Below are positions 34,845 through 43,501 of a stretch of 64,000 nt of DNA, one piece after another. How positions within the stretch are numbered: the first letter of the stretch is position 1; each line of letters starts with the position of its first letter. Source of the stretch: Pseudomonas peradeniyensis (GTDB taxonomy: Bacteria; Pseudomonadota; Gammaproteobacteria; Pseudomonadales; Pseudomonadaceae). The notes beneath the pieces are model-generated. The model was not told where the DNA came from and searched no databases. It saw only the letters and a list, made by a program, of their open reading frames with translations. Location: assembly GCF_014268935.2 (NCBI RefSeq), contig NZ_JABWRJ020000002.1, positions 248,001-312,000 of the forward strand. The letters run 5' to 3'. The position numbers were made by a program, and so were the translations under genes.

Positions 34845-36286
34845 CAGGCGTCTCCCCCGAATACGTCGATCTGGCGGAACACGCAGGCCGGCGAGGCATG
34901 GCCGACACGCACCACCTGGTTGGGCTCACCCTTGCCGCAGTTCGGCGTACCGAGCACCTGGAAGGTGCTGCTGTCGCCCACGGCCGAGAGGTTGCGCCAG
35001 AAGTCGGCGGAGATGCCCCGGTAGTTCGGGTTCTTCACCACGCCCTTGAGTTCGCCGTTTTCGATCAACTGCCCCCACTCGCAGCCGAACTGGAACTTGT
35101 TGCGCGCATCGTCGATGGACCAGGAGCGGTTGGTGCGCATCAGGATGCCGTGCTCGATGCCGCTGACCAGTTTTTCGAACGATTGGTCGCCCGGCTCGAT
35201 GTTGAGGTTGGCCATGCGGTCGATCGGCGCCCGATTCCAGCCGCAGGCGCGGCTGTTGGCCACGCCATCCAGGCCCGAGCGCAGCTGCGACAGCGCGCCG
35301 CCCAGGGGGCGAACCAGCAGGCCGTCGCGGATCAGGAACTGCTTGCTGGCCGGGGTGCCGTCGTCATCGAAGCTGTAGCTGGCCAGCTCCTCGCGAAGGG
35401 TCGGGTCGAAGGTCACGTTGAGCAGCTTCGAGCCGTACTGCAGATGGCCGAAGTCGCTGGCTTTGACGAAGCTGGTGCCGGCGTAGTTGCGCTCATCGCC
35501 GAGGATGCGGTCCAGCTCCAGCGGGTGGCCGATGGACTCGTGGATCTGCAGCATCATCTGGTCGGGCATCAGCAGCAGGTCGCGCCGGCCGCTTGGGGTA
35601 TTCGGCGCCAGCAGCAGTTGCAGCGCCTCGTCGGCCACCCGGCGGGCCGCGCCGACCAGGCCACAGCGCTCGATCACCTCGAAGCCGCCCTGCTGGCCGA
35701 AGTTCTCCCGGCCCAGGCTACGGCTCTGGCTGTCCAGGCCGTCGCTGGCGGTGACGCCCAGGCCCGGGTAGACGAAGCGTTGGGCATGGCGCAACTCGGC
35801 GCCGGCGGAGTTCAGGTAGGTCTGCTCGACCACGCTGATGCCAAGGCTGGCCTGCCAGTCCACCAGGCGTTCGTCCTTGGGCACGCTGGCCGATTCGGCG
35901 GCCAACAGGTCCAGGCAGTCGGCGAGGTTGGGCAGGGGCTGTTCGAAGTTGGGCGAGACATGGTCGTGGCGCCCGTCCGGGGCTGGCCGGCCGCTCAGGT
36001 CGAGCAGGCTGCTGGCCTTGATCCGCCGGGCCAGCGCCTCGGCTTGCTCCAGGGCACGTTGCAGCCCGGCCTGGGACAGGTCGGCGGTGGCCGCGTAGGC
36101 CTCTACGCCATCCACCCGCACGGTGAGCATGGCGCCTTCATCCTGGCTGAAGAAGGGCGGCTCGGCGACGTTGCGCCGAACCGACAGTGACTGGTGCGAT
36201 TGCTTCACATGGCGAAGCGAGAACAGTTCGGCCGTGCTGCGCAGCGCGGCAAAGCGCTGGCGCAGCAGGGTGCTGGAGTCGAACAT
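34844..36286 (-). CDS. TldD-like metalloprotease subunit
   Basis: A 480-residue protein with zinc motif HESIGH (His249, Glu250, His254) and a conserved downstream Cys in LGTPNCGKGEP, the third ligand expected from E. coli TldD. TldD/TldE heterodimers cut unfolded peptides inside a central channel and mature some ribosomal peptides. This gene is translationally coupled to the TldE-like gene and starts 30 bases after an acyl-CoA dehydrogenase gene on the same strand. I see no precursor-peptide gene nearby. The N-terminal half diverges from classical TldD, suggesting a separate paralogous pair. Confidence 0.85.
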   Translation of the reverse strand: MFDSSTLLRQRFAALRSTAELFSLRHVKQSHQSLSVRRNVAEPPFFSQDEGAMLTVRVDGVEAYAATADLSQAGLQRALEQAEALARRIKASSLLDLSGRPAPDGRHDHVSPNFEQPLPNLADCLDLLAAESASVPKDERLVDWQASLGISVVEQTYLNSAGAELRHAQRFVYPGLGVTASDGLDSQSRSLGRENFGQQGGFEVIERCGLVGAARRVADEALQLLLAPNTPSGRRDLLLMPDQMMLQIHESIGHPLELDRILGDERNYAGTSFVKASDFGHLQYGSKLLNVTFDPTLREELASYSFDDDGTPASKQFLIRDGLLVRPLGGALSQLRSGLDGVANSRACGWNRAPIDRMANLNIEPGDQSFEKLVSGIEHGILMRTNRSWSIDDARNKFQFGCEWGQLIENGELKGVVKNPNYRGISADFWRNLSAVGDSSTFQVLGTPNCGKGEPNQVVRVGHASPACVFRQIDVFGGDA

Positions 36287-36316
36287 CGGAAACCTCCGTG
36301 TGTGCGGTGGTTCCCC

Positions 36317-38113
36317 CTAGAACCACCCCTCTTGCATGGCGAGGCAGGTGTCGTCGCGGGCCTCGAGCAAAGCGAGGTCATTATGGCAGCCCGGCACTTC
36401 CCAGGTGAGGAAATAACGCGCGGCCTGGAGCTTGCCCAGGTAGAAGTCGCGATCGCTGCCCTTGAGCAGGCCGACCTCGGCATGAATGGCCTGCTCCAGC
36501 CAGCGCCAGCCGATCACGCAGTGGCCGAACACCTTGAGGTACAGCGCCGAGTTGGTCAGCGCGCCGGCGACCTTGCCGTTGGCCAGGTCGCCGAGCAGGG
36601 CGAGGGTCACGCTCTGCAGGCGGTTGACCAGGTGCTCCAGGGGCTGGCGCAACGGATCGAGGTTCGGGTGATGGCTAGCGCGCTCGCAGGTGCCGGCGAT
36701 CAGGCGAATCAGTTGCTTGAGCCCGGCGCCGTTGTTCTGCGCCAGCTTGCGCCCGAGCAGGTCGAGGGACTGGATGCCCTCGGTGCCTTCGTGGATCGGG
36801 TTGAGACGGTTGTCGCGGTAATACTGCTCGACCGGGTACTCGCGGGTGTAGCCGTGGCCACCGAGGATCTGGATCGCCAGTTCGTTGGCTTTCAGGCAGA
36901 ACGCCGAAGGCCAGGACTTGACGATGGGCGTGAGCAGGTCGAGCAGTTCCAGGGCTTGCCGGCGTGCGTCTGCATCCGCGGCGGTGTGGGTGTCATCGAA
37001 CAGCCGGGCCGCGTACAGGCCCAGGTCGAAAGCACCCTCGACGTAGGCCTTCTGTGCCAGCAGCATGCGCTTCACATCGCTGTGCTCGATGATCGGCACG
37101 GCGGGGCTGTGCGGGTCCTTGTTGTCTGGCAGGCGGCCCTGTGGACGTTGGCGGGCGTAGTCCAGGGAATACAGGTAGCCGGCGTAGCCCAGCATCACCG
37201 CGCCCATGCCGACGCCGATACGCGCCTCGTTCATCATCTGGAACATGCAGGCCAGGCCCTGGTGCGGCTGGCCCACCAGGTAGCCGACGCACTTGCCGTT
37301 GTCCCCGAAGTTCAGCGCCGTGGAGGTGGTGCCGCGCCAGCCCATCTTGTGGAACAGCCCGGCCAGCAGCACATCGTTGCGTGGCCCCAGGCTGCCGTCG
37401 GCATTGACCAGGTACTTGGGCACGATGAACAGCGAGATGCCCTTCACCCCGGGCGGCGCGTCCGGCAGCTTGGCCAGGACCATGTGCACGATGTTCTCCG
37501 ACAGTTCGTGGTCGCCGCCGGAGATGAAGATCTTGTTGCCCTTGAGTCGGTAGGTGTCGTCGCCTGCGGGTTCGGCGCGGGTGCGGATATCGGCCAGGGA
37601 CGAGCCGGCATGGGGCTCGGTCAGGGCCATGGTGCCGAAGTAGCGGCCTTCTATCATCGGTTGCAGGAACAGGCGTTGCTGTTCGTCGCTGCCGAAGCTC
37701 TCGATCAGGTTGGCCGCGCCCATGGTCAGGAACGGGTAGGCCGTGGTCCCGGCGTTGGCTGCTTGGAAGTGGGCGAAGCAGGCTTGCGACACCAGGCTTG
37801 GCAGCTGCATGCCGCCGACGTCGAAGTCGCGGTTGGCGTTGAGGAAGCCCGCCTCAAGGAAGGCGTCGACTGCAGGCTTCACCTCCGGGATCAGCTCGGC
37901 GCGGCCGTCCACGTAGCGCGGCTCGTTTTCGTCGCCCTTGCGGTTGTGCGGGGCGAAGTATTTTTCGGCAATGGTGCGGGCGGTGGTCAGCGCCGCGTCG
38001 AAGGTCTCGCGGCTGTGCTCGGCGAAGCGCGGACGCTGGGTCAGGGCCTCGGCGTCGAGGACTTCGTAGAGTTCGAAGGCGAGGTTGCGGCTGCTGAGGA
38101 GTTGCTCGGACAT
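36317..38113 (-). CDS. Acyl-CoA dehydrogenase, large C-terminal-extended type
   Basis: A 598-residue FAD enzyme that would introduce a trans-2 double bond into acyl-CoA. MALTEPHAGSSLADIRTRAE and KIFISGGDH are the FAD/substrate motifs. LNPIHEGTEGIQSLDLLGR contains the expected catalytic Glu and the FAD-contacting tail. The extra C-terminal domain (after about residue 470) is typical of the roughly 600-residue group that includes DmdC-type enzymes acting on 3-methylmercaptopropionyl-CoA. The true substrate is open. The ATG at 38113 has TAGGA upstream. It may head an operon with the TldD/TldE-like pair. Confidence 0.88.
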   Translation of the reverse strand: MSEQLLSSRNLAFELYEVLDAEALTQRPRFAEHSRETFDAALTTARTIAEKYFAPHNRKGDENEPRYVDGRAELIPEVKPAVDAFLEAGFLNANRDFDVGGMQLPSLVSQACFAHFQAANAGTTAYPFLTMGAANLIESFGSDEQQRLFLQPMIEGRYFGTMALTEPHAGSSLADIRTRAEPAGDDTYRLKGNKIFISGGDHELSENIVHMVLAKLPDAPPGVKGISLFIVPKYLVNADGSLGPRNDVLLAGLFHKMGWRGTTSTALNFGDNGKCVGYLVGQPHQGLACMFQMMNEARIGVGMGAVMLGYAGYLYSLDYARQRPQGRLPDNKDPHSPAVPIIEHSDVKRMLLAQKAYVEGAFDLGLYAARLFDDTHTAADADARRQALELLDLLTPIVKSWPSAFCLKANELAIQILGGHGYTREYPVEQYYRDNRLNPIHEGTEGIQSLDLLGRKLAQNNGAGLKQLIRLIAGTCERASHHPNLDPLRQPLEHLVNRLQSVTLALLGDLANGKVAGALTNSALYLKVFGHCVIGWRWLEQAIHAEVGLLKGSDRDFYLGKLQAARYFLTWEVPGCHNDLALLEARDDTCLAMQEGWF

Positions 38114-38292
38114 GGCGGCATTCCTAGTTCGGGATGCAGCGAGTCTAGGCAAGGTGATGGGGCAGGGGACAGGTTAATTGGTTTGGGTGATATGGGGGCA
38201 GAAGTTGCCATCGCCCAGGCCGTCTTTGGGTTGCGCCGGGCGGTATGGGCGTAGGTGTTACCCGTCGCAAAGCCTTGTCACGCAATTGCACT

Positions 38293-38310
38293 TATATCGA
38301 TATCGATATA
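38293..38310. promoter_or_regulatory. Perfect 18-bp palindrome, operator of the toxin-antitoxin operon
   Basis: TATATCGATATCGATATA is a perfect palindrome 80 bases upstream of the toxin ATG. Upstream TTGTCA and TTGCAC provide possible -35 hexamers, and TATAGC overlaps its right end as a possible -10. A repressor bound here would block transcription, as in HigBA autoregulation. The 277-base gap 38114-38390 holds no other gene that I can support. Confidence 0.75.
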
Positions 38311-38390
38311 GCTTTATCTTTGCCGCTCATGGAGAGCTTACGTCTCCGATAAGGACAAGCCAGGCGAGTGCATTGGCGGGAGCGTGCAGG

Positions 38391-38723
38391 ATGCATGATG
38401 GGCAAAAGCCAATCGAATGGTTGGGTAGCAGCAAGCAGGACCTGCGGGACTTTCCGATTGTGGCAAGGCAGCGGGCCGGGTATCAGCTGGAGCTGATCCA
38501 GGACGGTGAGGCCCCCTTCGACTGGAAACCAATGGAGAGCGTTGGGCCTGGGACGCGGGAAATCCGCATCAAGTGTCAGGACGGGGCGTTTCGGGTGTTC
38601 TACGTTGTGAGTCGACCAGAAGCGGTTTATGTCCTGCACGCGTTTCGCAAGACGACCGAGAAAACGGAAAAGCGCGATATCGATCTGGCGAGAGCGCGAT
38701 ACAAATTGTTGGGCGCCTGCTGA
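38391..38723 (+). CDS. Type II toxin, HigB/RelE-like (DUF891)
   Basis: A 110-residue protein matching the phage Gp49-like/HigB toxin family: SKQDLRDFPIVARQRAGYQL, then GTREIRIKCQDGAFRVFYVV, and the signature LHAFRKTTEKTEKRDIDLARARY. Such toxins cut mRNA at the ribosome. The gene order toxin then antitoxin (49 bases apart) is that of HigBA. The start at 38391 has GGGAG 8 bases upstream. The palindromic operator lies in front. This is the most accessory-looking gene pair in the window, inserted between two metabolic genes. Confidence 0.88.
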   Translation: MHDGQKPIEWLGSSKQDLRDFPIVARQRAGYQLELIQDGEAPFDWKPMESVGPGTREIRIKCQDGAFRVFYVVSRPEAVYVLHAFRKTTEKTEKRDIDLARARYKLLGAC

Positions 38724-38772
38724 GCTGGAGTCGACAGTGTTTGAACGAGATGGATGCACAGAGGGATTTGCG

Positions 38773-39057
38773 ATGACTAACGAACGCTCCGCTTCGGTAT
38801 GGGATGCGCTGTTCGACTCACCGGAAGAGGCCGAGAACCTGCGGCTTCGGGCGAAGCTGATGAGGGTGTTGACCAGGATTGTCCGGTCCTGGGATCTGCC
38901 ACAGAAAGACGCAGCACGGCGACTGCATCTGACTCAGCCACGCTTGAGTGACTTGCTCAATGGCAAGATAGACAAGTTCTCGCTGGATGCACTGGTGAAT
39001 ATTCTGGCGAACGCAGACCTGGAAGTTGACTTCACGGTGAGAAAGAAATCTGCGTGA
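38773..39057 (+). CDS. XRE-family antitoxin (HigA-like)
   Basis: A 94-residue protein. The helix-turn-helix covers about residues 42-75 (LPQKDAARRLHLTQPRLSDLLNGKIDKFS). The preceding SVWDALFDSPEEAENLRLRAKL is typical of the small XRE antitoxins (COG5606) paired with DUF891 toxins. It should bind both the toxin and the upstream palindrome. The ATG at 38773 is preceded by GAGGGA. Codon use and GC resemble the neighbouring genes, so a recent foreign origin is not evident from composition. Confidence 0.87.
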   Translation: MTNERSASVWDALFDSPEEAENLRLRAKLMRVLTRIVRSWDLPQKDAARRLHLTQPRLSDLLNGKIDKFSLDALVNILANADLEVDFTVRKKSA

Positions 39058-39143
39058 TGGTTGCTTCGCTTTAGTTGCGCGGGCTTTTCCTGATTAGGTG
39101 AGGGCTGCCAGGTTGAGAAATCTCGGCAAGACAGTTGCTCCCA

Positions 39144-39173
39144 CAAAAAAGGAGAGCCTGAGCTCTCCTTTTC
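39144..39173 (-). terminator. Rho-independent terminator of putA (possibly bidirectional)
   Basis: AAGGAGAGC and GCTCTCCTT form a perfect 9-bp stem with a 4-base loop. T-runs lie on both sides (TTTTTTG on the minus strand, TTTTCC on the plus), so it can end putA and also transcripts from the antitoxin side. Confidence 0.88.
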
Positions 39174-39192
39174 CGTTCAACGACCGTCAGTG

Positions 39193-42100
39193 TCAGCCGA
39201 TGGTCATCAGGCTGGCGTTACCACCCGCCGCCGCGGTGTTCACGCTCACCGCCCGCTCGATCACCAGGCGTTCCAGGGCGATCTGGTGATCGCCGCTCGA
39301 CAGCCCATGCACGCCGACAATCGCGCCGGCACGCTTGGCCACCTGCTCGCAGACGCCGCGCAGCTGGTCGGAGTGACCGTGGTGGATGACCGCATCGAAC
39401 GCCACCTCGTCCTTGCTCCAGTCGGCCACCAGCTTGATCTTCGCTTGCAGCTCCTTCGGCAGACGGCCGCGCACGGTCTTGGCCGGCTCGCCGTCCTGGA
39501 ACACCGCCGAGCTACCCACGGCCAGTACCGCCGCCAGTTGGGCCAGCAGGTCGGCCTCGTTGTCGGCCAGGCACAGCACGTGTTCGCGTGGCAGCACGCT
39601 GTAGGTGTTGCGCTCGCCGGTCGGGCCTGGCAGCACGCGGGTGATGCCGCTCTGCGACTGCTCGGCAAACTGCTCGCACAGCGCGGTCAGGTCGCTCATC
39701 TGGCTGCTGGCTGCCCAGGTCGTGAGGGTGGTCAGCGGCTTGAGCTGCTGGTCGCGCAGGGTGGTGTCGGCCTGGCTGCGTGCATCGTCGGCCTGGAAGT
39801 GGCGGGCGATGGCGTCGGCCGGGCGGGTCGACAGCAGGCGGTACAGGTACAGCGGGCCGCCGGCTTTCGGGCCGGTGCCCGACAGGCCTTCACCGCCGAA
39901 CGGCTGCACGCCGACCACGGCGCCGACGATGTTGCGGTTGACGTACATGTTGCCGGCGTTGACGTTGTCCACCACCTTGGCGATGGTCTCGTCGATGCGG
40001 GTGTGCACGCCCAGGGTCAGGCCGTAGCCGGAGGCGTTGATCTGCTCGATCAGCTGGTCCAGGTCCTTGCGGTTGTAGCGCACCACGTGCAGCACCGGGC
40101 CGAAGATCTCGCGCTTGAGCTCGTCAAAGCTTTCCAGCTCGATCAGGGTCGGCATCACGAAGGTGCCGCGCTTGATCTCCTCGCCCTCGGCGATAGCCAC
40201 CTGGTAGACGGTGCGGCCTTTGTCGCGCATGCCCTGGATGTGCTTCTCGATGCCGGCCTTGGCTTCGGCGTCGATCACCGGTCCGATGTCCACGGACAGG
40301 CGCTCCGGGTTGCCAAGGCGACTTTCGGCCATGGCGCCCTTGAGCATTTCGATCACGCGGTCGGCGGAGTCTTCCTGCAGGCACAGCACGCGCAGGGCCG
40401 AGCAACGCTGGCCGGCGCTGTCGAAGGCCGAGGAGACCACATCGATCACCACCTGCTCGGTCAGTGCCGAGGAGTCGACGATCATGGCGTTCTGGCCGCC
40501 GGTTTCGGCAATCAGCGGGATCGGACGGCCCTGGTTGTCCAGGCGTCCGGCGATGTTGCGCTGCAGCAGGCGGGCGACTTCGGTGGAACCGGTGAACATC
40601 ACGCCCTTGACGCGCTCGTCACCGACCAGGCCGGCACCGACGGTTTCGCCCTGGCCTGGCAGCAGTTGCAGCACGCCTTCGGGGATGCCGGCTTCCAGCA
40701 GCAGGCGCACGGCCTGGGCGGCGACCAGCGGGGTCTGTTCGGCCGGCTTGGCCAGTACCGGGTTGCCGGCGGCCAGCGCCGCGGCCACCTGGCCGGAGAA
40801 GATCGCCAGCGGGAAGTTCCACGGGCTGATGCACACAACAGGGCCCAGTGGGCGGCAGCTGTCGTTGCGCAGGTCGTTGCGTGCCTGCACCGCGTAGTAA
40901 CGCAGGAAGTCCACGGCCTCGCGCACTTCGGCGATGGCGTTGGCGTAGGTCTTGCCGGCTTCGCGCACCAGCAGGCCCATCAGCGGCTGGATGTCGGCTT
41001 CCATCAGGTCGGCGGCGCGTTCGAGGATCGCGGCGCGCTCGGCAGGTGGGGTGGCCTGCCAGATCGGCGCGGCGTTCAGTGCGCACTGGATGGCGTTGTC
41101 GACGTCGGCGACGGTGGCTTCCTGCACGTGGCCCACGACATCGCGGTGGTCGGCCGGGTTGAGCACCGGCGCGGCCGGCTGCTCGCTGGCGGCGCAGGCC
41201 AGCAGCGGGGTGGCTTTCCAGTCATTGTGGGCGGTGGCCAGCAGGGCGCAGGACAGCGACGCCAAACGGTGTTCGTTGGCCATGTCGATGCCGGCCGAGT
41301 TGGCCCGCTCGCTGCCGTACAGCTCACGCGGCATCGGGATGCGCGGGTGCGGCAGGCCGATGCTGCCTTCCTGGGTGCCCATGCGCTCGATGCTGGCGAC
41401 CGGGTCGGCGACCAGCTCCTGGATGGAGATCGAGTGGTCGGCGATGCGGTTGACGAACGAGGTGTTGGCGCCGTTTTCCAGCAGGCGGCGGACCAGGTAG
41501 GCCAGCAGGGTCTCGTGGGTGCCGACCGGTGCGTACACGCGGCATGGACGGTTCAGCTTGCCCTCGGAGATCTTGCCCACGACTTGCTCGTACAGCGGTT
41601 CGCCCATGCCGTGCAGGCACTGGAACTCGTACTGGCCCGGGTAGTAGTTCTGCCCGGCGATGGTGTAGATGGCCGACAGGGTGTGGGCGTTGTGGGTGGC
41701 GAACTGCGGGTAGATGGCTTCCGGCACGGCCAGCAGCTTGCGGGCGCAGGCGACGTAGGACACGTCGGTGTACACCTTGCGGGTGTACACCGGATACCCT
41801 TCCAGGCCTTCGACCTGGGCGCGCTTGATCTCGCTGTCCCAGTAGGCGCCCTTCACCAGGCGGATCATCAGGCGGTGGCGGCTGCGCTTGGCCAGGTCGA
41901 TGACGTAGTCGATCACGTACGGGCAGCGCTTCTGGTAGGCCTGGATGACGAAACCGATGCCGTTCCAGCCGGCCAGCGACGGCTCGAAGCACAGGCGCTC
42001 GAGCAGGTCCAGCGACAGCTCCAGGCGGTCGGCTTCCTCGGCGTCGATGTTCAGGCCGATGTCGTACTGCTTGGCCAGCAGGGTCAGCGACAGCAGGCGC

Positions 42101-43143
42101 GGGTACAGCTCGCTCATCACGCGCTCGTACTGGGCGCGGCTGTAGCGCGGGTGCAGGGCCGAGAGCTTGATCGAGATGCCCGGGCCTTCATAGATGCCGC
42201 GGCCGTGCGAGGCCTTGCCGATCGAGTGGATCGCCTGCTCGTAGGAGGCCAGGTATTTCTGCGCGTCGTGCTCGGTCAGCGCGGCTTCGCCGAGCATGTC
42301 GTAGCTGTAGCGGAAGCCCTTGGCTTCGAACTTGCTGGCGTTGGCCAGGGCCTCGGCGATGGTCTCGCCGGTGACGAACTGTTCGCCCATCAGGCGCATG
42401 GCCATGTCGACGCCCTTGCGGATCATCGGCTCGCCGCTCTTGCCGATGATGCGGGTGAGCGAGGAGGTCAGGCCGGATTCGTTGTGGGTGCTGACCAGCT
42501 TGCCGGTCAGCAGCAGGCCCCAGGTGGCGGCGTTGACGAACAGCGACGGGCTGTTGCCCAGGTGCGGCTGCCAGTTGCCGGTGCTGATCTTGTCGCGGAT
42601 CAGCGCGTCACGGGTACCTTTGTCGGGGATGCGCAGCAGGGCTTCGGCCAGGCACATCAGCGCCACGCCTTCCTGGGACGACAGCGAGAACTCCTGCAGC
42701 AGGCCCTGGACAATACCGGCGCGGCCGCCGGCGCTTTTCTGGTTGCGCAGCTTGTCGGCCAGGCTCGCGGCCAGCTTGTTGGTGGCTTCGGCCTGGGCGG
42801 CCGGCAGGCGAGCCTGCTCCAGCAGCATTGGCACCACTTCCTGCTCGGGGCGGCGGTAGGCGGCGGTGATCGCCGAGCGCAGTACCGACTGCGGCAGGAT
42901 GCTTTCGGCGAACTCCAGGAAGCACTGGTGGGCATGGTCGGCGGCGACTTCGCCGGCGTCGTCGCCAGCGGCGGCATGGCCGTTGAGGTCGTTCAGGGTG
43001 GCGCCACCCTCGAGCTTCTCGAGATAGTTGAAGATCGCTTGCTTGATCAACCAGTGCGGCGTGCGGTCGATGGACTGCGCAGCTGCTTTGAGTCGCTCAC
43101 GGGTCGGGTCGTCGAGTTTGACCCCAAGGGTGGTCGTCGCCAT
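39193..43143 (-). CDS. putA: Trifunctional proline utilisation protein PutA
   Basis: A 1316-residue protein that oxidises proline to glutamate and represses the put genes. Residues 1-50 (TTTLGVKLDDPTRERLKAAA) form the ribbon-helix-helix DNA-binding domain of trifunctional PutAs. The proline dehydrogenase barrel lies at about 230-560 (GIYEGPGISIKLSALHPRY, RLVKGAYWDSEIK). The P5C dehydrogenase domain lies at about 640-1110, with FTGSTEVARLL, catalytic-type ETGGQNA and the nucleophile Cys in SAGQRCSALR. A C-terminal extension follows. The substrate is channelled between the two sites. GAGGAT precedes the ATG. Operator hexamers lie in the divergent putA-putP region. Confidence 0.97.
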   Translation of the reverse strand: MATTTLGVKLDDPTRERLKAAAQSIDRTPHWLIKQAIFNYLEKLEGGATLNDLNGHAAAGDDAGEVAADHAHQCFLEFAESILPQSVLRSAITAAYRRPEQEVVPMLLEQARLPAAQAEATNKLAASLADKLRNQKSAGGRAGIVQGLLQEFSLSSQEGVALMCLAEALLRIPDKGTRDALIRDKISTGNWQPHLGNSPSLFVNAATWGLLLTGKLVSTHNESGLTSSLTRIIGKSGEPMIRKGVDMAMRLMGEQFVTGETIAEALANASKFEAKGFRYSYDMLGEAALTEHDAQKYLASYEQAIHSIGKASHGRGIYEGPGISIKLSALHPRYSRAQYERVMSELYPRLLSLTLLAKQYDIGLNIDAEEADRLELSLDLLERLCFEPSLAGWNGIGFVIQAYQKRCPYVIDYVIDLAKRSRHRLMIRLVKGAYWDSEIKRAQVEGLEGYPVYTRKVYTDVSYVACARKLLAVPEAIYPQFATHNAHTLSAIYTIAGQNYYPGQYEFQCLHGMGEPLYEQVVGKISEGKLNRPCRVYAPVGTHETLLAYLVRRLLENGANTSFVNRIADHSISIQELVADPVASIERMGTQEGSIGLPHPRIPMPRELYGSERANSAGIDMANEHRLASLSCALLATAHNDWKATPLLACAASEQPAAPVLNPADHRDVVGHVQEATVADVDNAIQCALNAAPIWQATPPAERAAILERAADLMEADIQPLMGLLVREAGKTYANAIAEVREAVDFLRYYAVQARNDLRNDSCRPLGPVVCISPWNFPLAIFSGQVAAALAAGNPVLAKPAEQTPLVAAQAVRLLLEAGIPEGVLQLLPGQGETVGAGLVGDERVKGVMFTGSTEVARLLQRNIAGRLDNQGRPIPLIAETGGQNAMIVDSSALTEQVVIDVVSSAFDSAGQRCSALRVLCLQEDSADRVIEMLKGAMAESRLGNPERLSVDIGPVIDAEAKAGIEKHIQGMRDKGRTVYQVAIAEGEEIKRGTFVMPTLIELESFDELKREIFGPVLHVVRYNRKDLDQLIEQINASGYGLTLGVHTRIDETIAKVVDNVNAGNMYVNRNIVGAVVGVQPFGGEGLSGTGPKAGGPLYLYRLLSTRPADAIARHFQADDARSQADTTLRDQQLKPLTTLTTWAASSQMSDLTALCEQFAEQSQSGITRVLPGPTGERNTYSVLPREHVLCLADNEADLLAQLAAVLAVGSSAVFQDGEPAKTVRGRLPKELQAKIKLVADWSKDEVAFDAVIHHGHSDQLRGVCEQVAKRAGAIVGVHGLSSGDHQIALERLVIERAVSVNTAAAGGNASLMTIG

Positions 43144-43501
43144 TTCTTATCCTCGTTATTGGTCACGGATGTGGCCTAAGCTGAAGGCAAGATTAGCCTG
43201 TAGGACAATTCGGGTGCAACCGGGTGCAACCCGAAATCTTCACGGTAAAGGTGCAACTCGTCTGAAGGACGTTTCCTTACAGCCGAAACGGTCTTTTTTG
43301 CTGCTTTTGCTTATGTAAAACGCTGTGTTTGCTCCGAAAAGGAGCAAAAAAGGGGCTTTATCCGAAAAACCATGGCTGGGTGCAACTTGCAAATGAAAAA
43401 TGGTTGCACCTCGTTCATGTTGTTGCATAGGATTCGCCGCCTGGGTGCAACCGTCGCGTGCGGCGGTAGCAAGAGATAAAAACAACGCCAGGGCACAACT
43501 C
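43144..43501. promoter_or_regulatory. put control region with seven PutA-type hexamers
   Basis: The 358 bases between putA and putP hold no gene. The hexamer GTTGCA/TGCAAC, known as the PutA operator core in E. coli, occurs at 43215, 43225, 43252, 43381, 43403, 43422 and 43446. Several are extended as GGGTGCAAC. The first three lie near putA and the last four near putP, so the two promoters may be controlled separately or by looping. Confidence 0.8.

Noticed and set aside
38114..39192. A mobile island or prophage remnant around the toxin-antitoxin genes
   Set aside because: There is no integrase, transposase, tRNA or flanking direct repeat in the gap, and the base composition matches the surroundings. 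Only the two genes and their operator can be supported.
39190..43179. 1329-codon open frame on the plus strand opposite putA
   Set aside because: It is the antisense frame of a GC-rich gene. The product is rich in Val, Gly, Ala, His and Gln with no domain, and putA on the other strand has complete motifs.
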